64,000 bases of DNA from Sphingomonadaceae bacterium 3R27C6 (GCA_005503215.1 SCNS01000005.1:218445-282444); one strand, 5' to 3'; positions 33,386 to 42,508 are shown, numbered from the stretch's first letter. Notes: generated from the letters alone by a model not told the origin. Program-made: numbers and translations.

Positions 33386-34333
33386 TCAGTTGCCGCGCTT
33401 CGGTTTCAGACCGCCGAGAACGCCCCCGACGGTTCCGGTAACCCCGGTGACGAGGCCGGTGACCGGATCGACCCCCGTGCCGCCGTCCGTCGCGCCGCCG
33501 CCCACTTGCCCGAGCGCGCCGGTCGCCGTGGTGACGACATTGCTGACCAGCGTGACGGGCGATCCGACGGCGCTGCCGCCGGGCGTTCCGCCGGTCAGGC
33601 CGCCGGTGGCGCCGCCGAGCAGATTCCCGCCGGTTCCGGGCTGGAGCGTCACGAGCTGGCCGCCCGATCCGACCCCGACGGTCAGCAGGCTGCCGTTCTG
33701 CTGTCCGGGCGACAATATGCTCGCACCGATCAGCGGCGAGGCGGTCGGGCTGCCGATCGCGGTGGCCTTGCCGATCGACGCGGTAATCAGCTGGCCGGGG
33801 GCGGCGGCGAGGCCGTCGACCAGATATTGCTGACCATTGCCGGTCTGGACGAGCGCTACGCCGGTGCTTTTGACGACGCCGACGACGGTGCCGACGAGGT
33901 TGGTGTTGCCGGGTACCTTGCCGTCGACCGCGCTGGCGAGCAGCAGTCCCTTGTCGGCGATGACGTCGACGAGCCCGCCCGTCTTGACGAGCACGCCGCC
34001 GATCACCGGATTGGTGCTGGCGGGATCGCCGGTGTTCGCGAGCAGTCCGGTGCCGGCGACGCCGCCGGGCCCGACGAGGCCGCCCACCGCGAGCGCGCCC
34101 GCGCTGCCAAGGCCGAGACCGCTACCGGCCGGGCCTGCGGGGCCGGCTGGGCCGGTCGCCCCGGTTGCCCCGGCCGGACCGGGTGCGCCCGCCGGGCCGA
34201 CGGCGCCGGTGGCACCGCCGCTGCCGACGCTGCCGACGCGGTAACTGCCCGACGATTCGCAGGCGGCGAGCGCGAAGCACGCCGGGATGAAAATGAGGTG
34301 GGCTGGGCGGAGTTCAAGACGGAAGAAAGGCAT
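33386..34333 (-). CDS. Collagen-like triple-helix repeat lipoprotein
   Basis: A 315-residue protein with a lipoprotein signal: hydrophobic residues 12–22 and lipobox LAAC with the acylated cysteine at C25. Residues 40–72 form about eleven uninterrupted Gly-X-Y triplets rich in Pro and Ala, able to form a collagen-type triple helix. The remainder is very rich in Gly, Val, Thr and Ser, with hints of repeated beta turns (GLVDVIADKGLLL, GNGQQYLVDGLA) and a Gly-rich end GGVLGGLKPKRGN. There is no TpsA-type haemagglutinin domain. It is the first gene of an operon with a TpsB transporter and may be its surface-exposed substrate. Base composition is extremely GC-rich. Confidence 0.82.
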   Translation of the reverse strand: MPFFRLELRPAHLIFIPACFALAACESSGSYRVGSVGSGGATGAVGPAGAPGPAGATGATGPAGPAGPAGSGLGLGSAGALAVGGLVGPGGVAGTGLLANTGDPASTNPVIGGVLVKTGGLVDVIADKGLLLASAVDGKVPGNTNLVGTVVGVVKSTGVALVQTGNGQQYLVDGLAAAPGQLITASIGKATAIGSPTASPLIGASILSPGQQNGSLLTVGVGSGGQLVTLQPGTGGNLLGGATGGLTGGTPGGSAVGSPVTLVSNVVTTATGALGQVGGGATDGGTGVDPVTGLVTGVTGTVGGVLGGLKPKRGN

Positions 34334-34741
34334 GAGATATCCCCTTCGTACATGATCTGGTCCCTAAGCCCAGATTCCCGAACAAACTCCAAAGTTCCTT
34401 TGCCGTTGAAATTAATTGTTATTAACTGAATGTATAAACTAGTCGCTCATGCGAACACTACGGATTTCCTTGCAACGCGATCAAGGCGATTAACTAAAAT
34501 TTTTCTGTAGTTCGTTCTTCCTGATAACTTTGCGCCATCAGCATGTGCTCCATCAAGGGACGTGATTTTCATAAATTGATTTAAGTAAAAAGGTTCCCGC
34601 CCGGATGGCGGCGCGATTGCCGCCGATCCTTCTTCTTTCCGTCATCGCGCTGTCACGCCTTCGCCGCAGCGCAGCAATATCGCCCGCCTATGCCCCCGCG
34701 ACCCCGGCGCCATTTCGCGACCGGGAAAAGGGGATCCATCG
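34334..34741. promoter_or_regulatory. AT-rich divergent intergenic region (408 bases)
   Basis: No gene is seen. The stretch 34400–34600 is strikingly AT-rich for this genome, with runs such as ATTAATTGTTATTAACTG and AAAATTTTTCTG. It separates the collagen-like operon (leftward) and a TonB-dependent receptor (rightward). ATCTGG and CCAGAT (34355–34360 and 34370–34375) form an inverted repeat in the leftward leader. GGCGGC-N6-GCCGCC near 34605–34625 lies in the rightward leader. AAAAGGGGA precedes the receptor start. AT-rich gaps like this often bind silencing proteins such as MucR; that is inference. Confidence 0.45.
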
Positions 34742-37075
34742 ATGACCACTCAGTTCAGGAACCGCCTGCGGGCCGGGGCCGCCTCGATCGCTGCGCTCGC
34801 CATGCTGGCCGCGACGCCGGCCTTTGCCGAAGAAGCCGCGGCCGATGCGGCCGATAGCGCCGATGTCGAAGAGATCGTCGTGCTCGGCCAGGGGCAGGCG
34901 CGGCAGGTGCAGGAATTGGGCGCCGCCGATATCGCGCTCGAAGTGTCGGGGATCAGCCCGCTGAAAGCGATCGACAAGCTGCCCGGGGTCAATTTCCAGG
35001 CGGCCGACCCGTTCGGCGCCTATGAATGGTCGGCGCGCATCTCGATCCGCGGCTTTTCGCAGAACCAGCTCGGCTTCACGCTCGACGGCGTCCCGCTCGG
35101 CGATATGAACTATGGCAACCACAACGGCCTCCACATCAGCCGCGCTATCATCAGCGAAAATGTCGGCCGGGTCGAAGTCGCGCAGGGCGCGGGCTCGCTG
35201 GGCGCGGCATCGACAAGCAACCTTGGCGGCACGATCGAATTCTTCTCACGCGAGCCGGCCGAAGAGCTTGGGATCGAGGCGTCGGCCACTTATGGCAGCG
35301 ACGAGACCAAGCGTCTCTTCGCGCGCATCGACAGCGGCGAGATCGCGCCCGGCGGACCGCGCCTGTCGCTGAGCTATGCTTGGGCTGATGCCGACAAGTG
35401 GAAGGGCAATGGCGTCCAGCGTCAGGACCAGGTCAATGCGCGCATCGTCCAGCCCGTCGGCGACGGGCAGTTCTTCGGCTTCGTCAACTATTCGAACCGC
35501 CGCGAGAATGACTATCAGGACCTCAGTGCCGACATGATCGGCCGCCTCGGTTACCAGTGGGACAATTTCGCGAAGGATTGGGACACGGCGGTTCAGGTCG
35601 CCAAAGTCTATCAGAATCAGGTCGCGCGCGCGGCGTATAACGCCGGTGTCGCCAATGGCAGCCTGCCGCTCGGAACGCCCTATGTCGCGCCCTATGCCGG
35701 GGCCGGCGAGGCATTTCCGGCACCGGTCGCGACGGTCGACGACGCCTATTATGACGCGTCGGGGCTGCGCAAGGACTGGCTGGCCGGGGTCGGCGTCGAG
35801 GCGCCGCTGGGCGAATATTGGACGCTGAAGGCGATGGGCTATTACCATGGCAACAAGGGCCGCGGCCTGTGGTTCACCCCCTATGTGACCACCCCCGGCG
35901 GCGCGCCGATGACGATCCGCACCACCGAATATGACATCGAACGCTATGGCATCGTCGCCTCCAGCCTGTTCGAGGTCGGCGCCAACAAGTTCGAAATCGG
36001 CATGTGGTACGAGGATAACGCCTTCAATCAGGCGCGGCGTTTCTATGGCCTTGCCGACACCGCGGGCGCGCCGAGCCGCGGCAGCCTGAAATTCCCGAAG
36101 GACCCGCTCGCGACGCAGTGGGAGTTCGATTTCAACACCCAGACGCTGCAATATCATGTCCAGGATACGCTCGACCTCGGCAGCTTCCAGATCAATGCGG
36201 GCTGGAAGGGGCTGCGCGTCACCAACCGTGCGACGCCGATCGTGCGCGGCGGGCTGGCGTCGGGGAAGACCGAGGCGAAGGACTGGTTCCTGCCGCAGGC
36301 GGGGCTGCTCTATCGCCTGAACGACGATAACGAGCTTTTCGCGAGCTACACCCAGAATATGCGCGCGTTCGAAAGCTCGGCGACGGGCGGTCCCTTCGCG
36401 ACGACGCAGGCGGGCTTCGATGCGCTCGACCTGAAACCCGAGACGTCGACCACCTACGAACTTGGCTTCCGTACCAAGTCGTCGCGCTTCCAGGGCGTGA
36501 TCGCGGGCTATTATGTCGACTTCAAGGATCGCATCATCGCCTTCGCCAACGGGTCGGGCATTCAGGGCAACCCGGCGATCCTCAGCAACGTCGGCGATGT
36601 CCGTTCGTGGGGCGTCGAGGCGGCGGGCACCTTCCGCGTCACCCCCGAACTCGCGCTCTTCGCCTCCTATGCGTATAACGACTCCGAATATCAGGACGAT
36701 GTCGTCAATGCGGCGGGCGCGGTCGTCGCGGCGACCGCTGGCAAGACGGTGGTCAATTCGCCGCGGCATCTCGCCAAGGGCGAAATCACCTGGGACAATG
36801 GCAGTTTCTTCGCGCGCGTCGGCGCCAACTACACGTCGAAGCGCTATTATTCGTACGAGAATGACGCCGAAGTCGGCGGGTTCGTGATCGTCGATGCCAG
36901 CATCGGATACCGTCTGAACGACCGCATCTCGATCCAGGCCAATGCGACGAACCTGTTCGACAAGGAATATGTGTCGACAATCGGCACCAACGGCTTCGCC
37001 AACCGCGGCGATAGCCAGACCTTGCTGACGGGCGCGCCGCAGCAGTTCTTCGTGACGTTGAAGGCCGGATTCTAG
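34742..37075 (+). CDS. TonB-dependent receptor (FecA/CirA-like)
   Basis: A 777-residue outer-membrane receptor with a signal peptide ending AFAEE and a TonB-box-like EEIVVLGQG near residue 41. The plug has SPLKAIDKLPGVNFQAADPFG, ISIRGFSQNQLGFTLDGVPLGD and GSLGAASTSNLGGTIEF. The barrel includes GLLYRLNDDNELFASYTQNM and ends FFVTLKAGF, with the usual terminal Phe. No substrate-specific neighbour is present: the upstream AT-rich region separates it from the collagen operon and a terminator follows. Iron complexes are the common default for this type, but the substrate is unknown. Confidence 0.93.
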   Translation: MTTQFRNRLRAGAASIAALAMLAATPAFAEEAAADAADSADVEEIVVLGQGQARQVQELGAADIALEVSGISPLKAIDKLPGVNFQAADPFGAYEWSARISIRGFSQNQLGFTLDGVPLGDMNYGNHNGLHISRAIISENVGRVEVAQGAGSLGAASTSNLGGTIEFFSREPAEELGIEASATYGSDETKRLFARIDSGEIAPGGPRLSLSYAWADADKWKGNGVQRQDQVNARIVQPVGDGQFFGFVNYSNRRENDYQDLSADMIGRLGYQWDNFAKDWDTAVQVAKVYQNQVARAAYNAGVANGSLPLGTPYVAPYAGAGEAFPAPVATVDDAYYDASGLRKDWLAGVGVEAPLGEYWTLKAMGYYHGNKGRGLWFTPYVTTPGGAPMTIRTTEYDIERYGIVASSLFEVGANKFEIGMWYEDNAFNQARRFYGLADTAGAPSRGSLKFPKDPLATQWEFDFNTQTLQYHVQDTLDLGSFQINAGWKGLRVTNRATPIVRGGLASGKTEAKDWFLPQAGLLYRLNDDNELFASYTQNMRAFESSATGGPFATTQAGFDALDLKPETSTTYELGFRTKSSRFQGVIAGYYVDFKDRIIAFANGSGIQGNPAILSNVGDVRSWGVEAAGTFRVTPELALFASYAYNDSEYQDDVVNAAGAVVAATAGKTVVNSPRHLAKGEITWDNGSFFARVGANYTSKRYYSYENDAEVGGFVIVDASIGYRLNDRISIQANATNLFDKEYVSTIGTNGFANRGDSQTLLTGAPQQFFVTLKAGF

Positions 37076-37103
37076 ACCCGACGTCGCTTCTCAACGATTG
37101 ACG

Positions 37104-37143
37104 ATGATGGCGCGGTCCAGCTAGGGCCGCGCCATCATTTTTT
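37104..37143 (+). terminator. Rho-independent terminator after the receptor gene
   Basis: ATGATGGCGCGGTCC (37104–37118) pairs with 37124–37138 around loop AGCTA with one mismatch or G·U pair, and six T residues follow. It ends the receptor transcript 13 bases before the next start codon, so DUF3297 must use its own promoter or read-through. Confidence 0.88.
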
Positions 37144-37156
37144 GGGAAATATAGTC

Positions 37157-37420
37157 ATGACCGATACGCCCCCCGACCGCATGTCGACCAATCCGCGCTC
37201 GCCCCATTTCGATATGGAGGTGCTGCAGCGCGGCATCGGAATCCGCTTCAAGGGCAAGGAGCGCACCGACGTCGAGGAATATTCGATTTCCGAAGGCTGG
37301 ATCCGCGTCGCCGCGGGCAAGTCGAAGGACCGCTTTGGCCAGGCGATGACGATCAAGCTGTCGGGCGAGGTCGAAGCCTGGTTCGAAGACACCGCCGCCG
37401 GCGAAGGCGACGAAGCCTAA
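37157..37420 (+). CDS. DUF3297 family protein
   Basis: An 87-residue cytoplasmic protein conserved in proteobacteria as DUF3297. It has PPDRMSTNPRSPHFDMEVL at the start, then GIGIRFKGKERTDVEEY and GWIRVAAGKSKDRFGQAMT, and an acidic C-terminus. No catalytic motif is known. ATG at 37157 is preferred over TTG at 37142 because the shorter form matches the conserved start. It sits alone between two terminators, so it is probably monocistronic, with a promoter inside or upstream of the terminator at 37104. Confidence 0.88.
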   Translation: MTDTPPDRMSTNPRSPHFDMEVLQRGIGIRFKGKERTDVEEYSISEGWIRVAAGKSKDRFGQAMTIKLSGEVEAWFEDTAAGEGDEA

Positions 37421-37435
37421 ACACGCAGCGTCACA

Positions 37436-37481
37436 GCGCACAAAGAAAGCCCCGGAGCGATCCGGGGCTTTCTTTGTGCGC
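37436..37481. terminator. Bidirectional 21-bp perfect terminator hairpin
   Basis: A perfect 21-bp stem (37436–37456 with 37461–37481) and a GCGA loop lies between the convergent DUF3297 and CHAP genes. Each flank of the GC core has TTTCTTTG on the exiting strand, giving a U-rich tail in both directions. Confidence 0.9.
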
Positions 37482-37510
37482 GCGATGCGCTTGCCGAATG
37501 TCGTTCGGGC

Positions 37511-38095
37511 TTACTGGCCGAGCGAGGCGGCGACGAATTCGAGGCCGTTGCCGGGTTTCCAGTCGTTCTGGGCCCAGACGGGCGCCTTGAAGCTGGGGGC
37601 CTTGTTCGGTGCGCCGACTTCGCCGTCGGCGTAGATGAAGCCCTGCACCGGATTGGCGCGAAGGCCGAGGTCGCCGATCGGGGCGTACCAGACGCGAACC
37701 ATGCTCCAGTCGCCATCCGAGCTGACGTCGACGACGCGGACGTTGCGTTCGATCTGGCCGCGGCGGCCGTTGATCGGCGACCAGTTGGCGTGGTCGATCA
37801 GGATTTCACGGTCGCTGACGATCTTCTTGACGACGGCAACATGGCCGAGCGGCATGCCGCCGGTGCCGGCGAACGCCATAACCGCGCCTTGGCGGGGCTC
37901 GTCGCCGCGCTGATAGGTGCCGGCGGCTTGAGCCCACCAGGTCTTGGCATTGCCGCGGATTTCGACGCCCGATTCGGCGCGCGCAAAGGGGACGCACTGC
38001 AGATAGTCGCGGGCAGCGGCGGGCGCGCTGACGAGCAGGCCGGTGATCATCATCACAGACGCCATGGCGGCTGCCAGATAACGACGAATGAACAT
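37511..38095 (-). CDS. Secreted CHAP-domain amidase/peptidase
   Basis: A 194-residue exported protein with a signal peptide (residues 1–28, ending AAA before RDYLQ). The CHAP domain has the catalytic cysteine in QCVPFARAESG near residue 34, the histidine in GHVAVVKKI near residue 83 and a polar residue in DHANWSP. CHAP enzymes cut peptidoglycan cross-links or glutathionylspermidine; here periplasmic peptidoglycan remodelling is likely. The C-terminal 50 residues are not typical and may position the domain. It is downstream of the GGDEF-EAL gene on the same strand but 196 bases away. Confidence 0.88.
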   Translation of the reverse strand: MFIRRYLAAAMASVMMITGLLVSAPAAARDYLQCVPFARAESGVEIRGNAKTWWAQAAGTYQRGDEPRQGAVMAFAGTGGMPLGHVAVVKKIVSDREILIDHANWSPINGRRGQIERNVRVVDVSSDGDWSMVRVWYAPIGDLGLRANPVQGFIYADGEVGAPNKAPSFKAPVWAQNDWKPGNGLEFVAASLGQ

Positions 38096-38253
38096 GGAAA
38101 GCGACCCCCCGATGGCTTGTCTTCAAGCGTTGGAGCGTCTTTGCCATGTCTCGCGCGGTCCACCACCCGTCTAGCGACGAGTCGCGCCATCGCTGCGGTG
38201 GATGGGGGAACCTTTTGTTAAGCTGATCAATTCGCCGTGCGGGCGTTGCGGCC

Positions 38254-38301
38254 TGTCGCCGTCAGGCGGCGAGCATTTCCGTTTGTCGCCGTCAGGCGGC
38301 G
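38254..38301. repeat. Short direct repeat at the 3' end of the GGDEF-EAL gene
   Basis: TGTCGCCGTCAGGCGGCG occurs at 38254–38271 and again at 38284–38301, a 30-base period. The second copy includes the stop codon of the GGDEF-EAL gene, so the first looks like a small tandem duplication of the gene end. Confidence 0.6.
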
Positions 38302-40646
38302 GCGGTCGTGATATCGTCCGAGGCACGGAACAGCGTCAGCACGTCGCTCGCGGGCATCGGCCGCCCGTAATAATAGCCCTGGATGTTGCTGCAGCCGAAG
38401 CCGCGGAGCGTTTCGACCTCGAGCTCGGTCTCGGCGCCCTCGGCAGTGGTCGACATGCCGAGGCTGTCGGCGAGCGCGACGACGGCGCGGATGATCGCGA
38501 TCGATTCGATGCTGCCCTTCGCCGCGCCCACGACGAAGCTGCGGTCGACCTTGATCGTCGAGAATTGCGTCTTGCGCAGGTAGCCGAGTGACGAATAGCC
38601 GGTGCCGAAATCGTCGAGCGAAAGGCGGATGCCGAGCCCGATGAGCTGGTCGAGCAGCTGCGCCGCGCCGCCGCCGTCGCGCAGGAAGACGCTTTCGGTG
38701 ACTTCGATCTCAAGCCGTTGCGGCGAAAGCCCGCTCTGCGCGAGCGCCGAGACAACGACCGAGGCAAAGCTCGGGTCGGTGAGCTGGTCGGCCGAGACGT
38801 TCACCGCGACCTTCAGGTTCGAAGGCCATTTCATCGCTTCGCGGCACGCGGTGCGCAGCACCCATTCGCCGATCGGCGAGATCAGCCGCGCATCCTCGGC
38901 GAGCGGGATGAAACGGCCGGGCGAGACGTTGCCGAGCTTCTGGTTGTTCCAGCGAATCAGCGCCTCGAACCCGTTCAATGTGCCGTCGGCGGCGGTCACC
39001 ACCGGCTGGTAATAAAGTTCGAATTCGCCGCGCTCGAGCGCTCCGCGCAATTCCTGCTCCATCACGCGCCGTTCCTCGGCCTGGGCGTGCAACGAGGCGA
39101 CATAGGCGGCGACGACATTGCCGCCCTTGTCCTTCGACTTGTAGAGCGCGAGGTCGGCGTTGCGGGTCAGTGTTTCGACCGTCGCGCCATCGGTGGGTCC
39201 GATCGCGAAACCAACGCTGGCGCCGACGAACAACTGGTGATTGTCGACCACATAAGGGCGGCTGATCGTCGTGATGATCCGCTGCGCGAGGTCCTCGGCG
39301 GTGTCGGCCGAGGCGACATTGTGGAGTACGACGGCGAATTCGTCGCCGCCGAGCCGCCCGCACGTCATCCCGCGCTCCATCAGGCCCTTCAGCCGTGCCG
39401 CGACCTGCGCGAGCAATTTGTCGCCGACGGGGTGCCCCAGCGTATCGTTGACCGCCTTGAAGCGGTCGAGGTCGATCATCAGCAGCGCGCAGCGCGATTT
39501 GGCTTCGAGCGCATGCGCCAGCGCGCGCGCCAGGTCTTCGTTGAGGCTCAGACGATTGGGCAGCCCGGTCAGATTGTCGAAGCGCGCCATTTTGGCGATC
39601 TGTTCGGCGGTCGCGCGCTTTTCGGTGACGTCCGATCCGACGCCGCGGAACCCGAGGAACTTGCCTGCTTCGTCGAGGCGCGGCGACGCGGACAATTCCC
39701 ACCAGCGCGGCATGCCCCCGATCGTCACCGGCACGATCAGGTTCGAAAAGCTCTCGCGCCGTTTCATCCGTTCGGCCATGTCGTGAAGGCTTTTGGGGAA
39801 CAGGCCGGTTTCCCAGGCATCGCCCGACAGCGCCTGTAGGAGCGGGACGCCCTCGAGCGTCTCGGCGGTGCCGCCAAGCGCATAGGCGAGGCGCGGCGAG
39901 ACATGGATGAGGCGGCGGCTGTTGTCGGTCTGCCACAGCCAGTCGGCCGAGGTTTCCTCGAATTCGCGCAGCAACAGGCTCACCGTTTCGGTCTTTTCGT
40001 GCAGCGTCTCTTCGGCGCGGCGAAAGCGGATATGGCTTTGCGCGAAACGGACGCAGAAGGCGCAAAGGAGCAGCCCGGCGGCGATCGCCACGCCGGCCAG
40101 CTGGGGCGCGCCGGCGCGCACGAGCGCGGCGGCGGCCGACAGGGTGACGGGCCCGATAAACAGCACGCAGGCCAGCGGGACGCTGTGCGCGACGATCGAG
40201 AGCGTGACCATCATCAGCACCGCGATCGTCCACATCGAAAGGACATGGTCGAGCGCCGGCGTCAGCCCCTGCAACCAGAACGGCGACCCCCAAAGAACCG
40301 CCGAATAGAGCGCGTGCCGCACGCACAGCCGATATTCGGCCACCCCCGACAGCTTGGGGTCGCCGAGCGGGAGGTTGCGGAATTTGCTGTACGACCACAG
40401 GCCAAAAACCAGCGCGCCGCCCAGCCAGCCGGCCGCGACCGGCAAGGGCACGCTGAGGATCATGGTGAAAGCGGCAACAAGCGCCATGCCCATGCCCATC
40501 ACGAGGCGCAGCGATCCGCGGCCGCGAAGCGGCGCAAGCTGGAGCTGGCGGAGGTTGCCGATGTCCTGATCGCGCGGCCCCAGCCCCAAAAGGGTCCGCG
40601 CAGGAATGACTTCGGCAGCGATGGGATCGGTCAGCAGGCTTTTCAC
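38292..40646 (-). CDS. PAS-GGDEF-EAL protein (cyclic di-GMP synthesis/breakdown)
   Basis: A 784-residue inner-membrane signalling protein. Residues about 50–200 hold several hydrophobic helices forming an N-terminal membrane sensor. A PAS domain follows (SADWLWQTDNSRRLIHVSPR). The GGDEF domain has an intact RLGGDEFAVVL near residue 434 but no RxxD inhibitory site before it. The EAL domain has NGFEALIRW near residue 560, DDFGTGYSSLGYLR and the final QGYYYGRPM, so both active sites look complete. The net direction of c-di-GMP turnover cannot be predicted. It could control the nearby CHAP amidase or surface proteins, but this is only proximity. Confidence 0.93.
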   Translation of the reverse strand: MKSLLTDPIAAEVIPARTLLGLGPRDQDIGNLRQLQLAPLRGRGSLRLVMGMGMALVAAFTMILSVPLPVAAGWLGGALVFGLWSYSKFRNLPLGDPKLSGVAEYRLCVRHALYSAVLWGSPFWLQGLTPALDHVLSMWTIAVLMMVTLSIVAHSVPLACVLFIGPVTLSAAAALVRAGAPQLAGVAIAAGLLLCAFCVRFAQSHIRFRRAEETLHEKTETVSLLLREFEETSADWLWQTDNSRRLIHVSPRLAYALGGTAETLEGVPLLQALSGDAWETGLFPKSLHDMAERMKRRESFSNLIVPVTIGGMPRWWELSASPRLDEAGKFLGFRGVGSDVTEKRATAEQIAKMARFDNLTGLPNRLSLNEDLARALAHALEAKSRCALLMIDLDRFKAVNDTLGHPVGDKLLAQVAARLKGLMERGMTCGRLGGDEFAVVLHNVASADTAEDLAQRIITTISRPYVVDNHQLFVGASVGFAIGPTDGATVETLTRNADLALYKSKDKGGNVVAAYVASLHAQAEERRVMEQELRGALERGEFELYYQPVVTAADGTLNGFEALIRWNNQKLGNVSPGRFIPLAEDARLISPIGEWVLRTACREAMKWPSNLKVAVNVSADQLTDPSFASVVVSALAQSGLSPQRLEIEVTESVFLRDGGGAAQLLDQLIGLGIRLSLDDFGTGYSSLGYLRKTQFSTIKVDRSFVVGAAKGSIESIAIIRAVVALADSLGMSTTAEGAETELEVETLRGFGCSNIQGYYYGRPMPASDVLTLFRASDDITTAAA

Positions 40647-40706
40647 GCCCGCAGGTTTAGCGCGCGGGTATTACCCGAAGGTAACCAAGCGCGCGCCAAA
40701 GCACGG

Positions 40707-40735
40707 TTTTCTGTCCCTTGTCGGGACAGGAAAAA
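40707..40735 (-). terminator. Hairpin after the fatty acyl-AMP ligase gene
   Basis: TTTTCTGTCCC and GGGACAGGAAAA (40707–40717 and 40723–40735) form a stem with one bulged base between the ligase stop and the GGDEF-EAL start. AT pairs at the base give U-rich flanks, so it could terminate transcription on the minus strand. Confidence 0.5.
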
Positions 40736-40756
40736 CGTGGCCGTTCAGCGTGTTGA

Positions 40757-42508
40757 TCAGGCTGCCATCGCGAAAGGCTGGATTTCCCCGGCCAGATATT
40801 GCGCGCGCGCCTTCGACCGGCTGAGCTTGCCCGAACTGGTGCGCGGCAGTGTACGCGGCGGGATCAGTTCGATCAGGCAGTTCATGCCCGTAATCGCGCG
40901 GACGCGGTCGCGAATCGTCTCGCGCAGCGCGAGGCGCTCGGCCTCGTCGCTGGTGCGGCACTGGACGAGCACCGCCGGGGTTTCCTCGCCGCCGGGCGCG
41001 GTGATCGCGAAGGCCGCGATGTCGCCCGATTTGAAGCCCGGCAATTGTTCGACCGCCCACTCGATATCCTGCGGCCAGTGATTCTTGCCGTTGATGATGA
41101 TCATGTCCTTGGCGCGGCCGACGATATAGATGTAACCGTCTGACAAATAACCCATATCGCCCGTGTCGAGCCAGCCGTCCTTCATGCAGGCGGCGGTCGA
41201 TTCGGGATCGCGGAAATAGCCGGTCATCAGCGACGGGCCGGTGCACCAAACCTTGCCGACGGTCTGGTCGGGCAGCACGCCCCCCGCTTCGTCGCGGACC
41301 TCGATCACCATGTCGCGCGCGGCGCGGCCGCAATTGACGATCGCGCGGTAGCGCGTCGGCCGGCCCGAATCATTCGCGGCGCCCGACAATTCGGTTTCCT
41401 CGACCAGTTCGACGACGATGCCTTCGCCCGGCGGCATGATGCTGACCGCGAGCGTCGCTTCGGCCAGGCCATAGCTCGGCAGGAAGGCGCTCGCCTTGAA
41501 CCCCGCGTCGGCAAAGGCGTCGACGAAGCTCTGCATCACGTCGGGGCGGATCATGTCGGCGCCATTGCCCGCGACGCGCCAGCGCGACAGGTCGAAACGG
41601 TCGGCGACATGCGTCTGGCTCGACACGCGGCGCGCGCAGATGTCGTAGCCGAAGGTCGGCGAGTAGCTCAGCGTCGTGCCCTCGTTGCGGCTGATCAGGT
41701 CGAGCCAGGCGAGCGGACGGCGGGCGAAATCCTCGGTCTTGAGATAATCGACCGACACCTGGTTCGCGACCGGCGAGAGCAGGCAGCCGACGAGGCCCAT
41801 ATCGTGATACCAGGGCAGCCACGAGATGCAGCGGTCGCTGTCGCGCACTTCCATGCCGTGGCTGTGCGCGGCCAGATTGTTGAGTAGCGCGGCATGGGTG
41901 ACGGCGACGCCGTGCGGGAAGCGCGTCGAACCGCTGCTGTATTGCAGATAGCAGGTCTCGTCCGACTTCTGCTCGGGAAGCGCGGCGACCGGCGCCGGAC
42001 TCTGTTCGAACGCGCTCCAGTCGACGGGCTTCACACCTTCCTTCTCGGCCGCTTCGACCGCCATCGCGGCGATTTCGGGCGGGAAGAAGAGCATCGTCGG
42101 GTCGCAGCTCGAAAGCTGCACGACAAGCTGGCCGACATAGCTATCGCGCCCGCCGAAGCTGGTCGGCAGCGGCAGCGGCACCGGCCAGGCGCCGGCGTAG
42201 ATCGTGCCGAAGAACAGCGCGGCGAATTCGGGACCGGTTTCGGCGATCAGCGCGATTCGGTCGCCGGGTTTCACCCCCGCGGCGATCAGTCGATAGGCGG
42301 CCCGGAGCGCGTCGGCCTTGAGCTCGCTGTACGGATAAGGGCGCACGAGCTTGCCGCGCGGATCGTGGAAATTGAGCCCGCGCGTACCGTTCGCGGCATA
42401 ATCGAGCGCCTCGCCGATGGTGGCGAAGTCCGAAAAGCGGCGCGGCTGCGCACAGAGCGTCGGGGTCGACGTCAACGCGTCGGCCTGCGTTTCGATGATC
42501 TGGGTCAT
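40757..42508 (-). CDS. Fatty acyl-AMP ligase (FadD32-like)
   Basis: An adenylate-forming enzyme of about 583 residues that activates fatty acids as acyl-AMP and passes them to an acyl carrier protein or condensing enzyme. The nucleotide loop is YLQYSSGSTRFP, followed by HNN-type SWLPWYHDMGL, SYGLAEATLAVSIMPP and the C-terminal KDMIIINGKNHWPQDIE hinge; the FAAL-type insertion is consistent with length. The start at 42508 (MTQIIETQ) matches the conserved N-terminus; longer starts exist at 42571 and 42613 with no good ribosome-binding site. In sphingomonads such ligases are associated with sphingolipid or polyketide synthesis, but no such genes lie next to it. Confidence 0.87.
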   Translation of the reverse strand: MTQIIETQADALTSTPTLCAQPRRFSDFATIGEALDYAANGTRGLNFHDPRGKLVRPYPYSELKADALRAAYRLIAAGVKPGDRIALIAETGPEFAALFFGTIYAGAWPVPLPLPTSFGGRDSYVGQLVVQLSSCDPTMLFFPPEIAAMAVEAAEKEGVKPVDWSAFEQSPAPVAALPEQKSDETCYLQYSSGSTRFPHGVAVTHAALLNNLAAHSHGMEVRDSDRCISWLPWYHDMGLVGCLLSPVANQVSVDYLKTEDFARRPLAWLDLISRNEGTTLSYSPTFGYDICARRVSSQTHVADRFDLSRWRVAGNGADMIRPDVMQSFVDAFADAGFKASAFLPSYGLAEATLAVSIMPPGEGIVVELVEETELSGAANDSGRPTRYRAIVNCGRAARDMVIEVRDEAGGVLPDQTVGKVWCTGPSLMTGYFRDPESTAACMKDGWLDTGDMGYLSDGYIYIVGRAKDMIIINGKNHWPQDIEWAVEQLPGFKSGDIAAFAITAPGGEETPAVLVQCRTSDEAERLALRETIRDRVRAITGMNCLIELIPPRTLPRTSSGKLSRSKARAQYLAGEIQPFAMAA

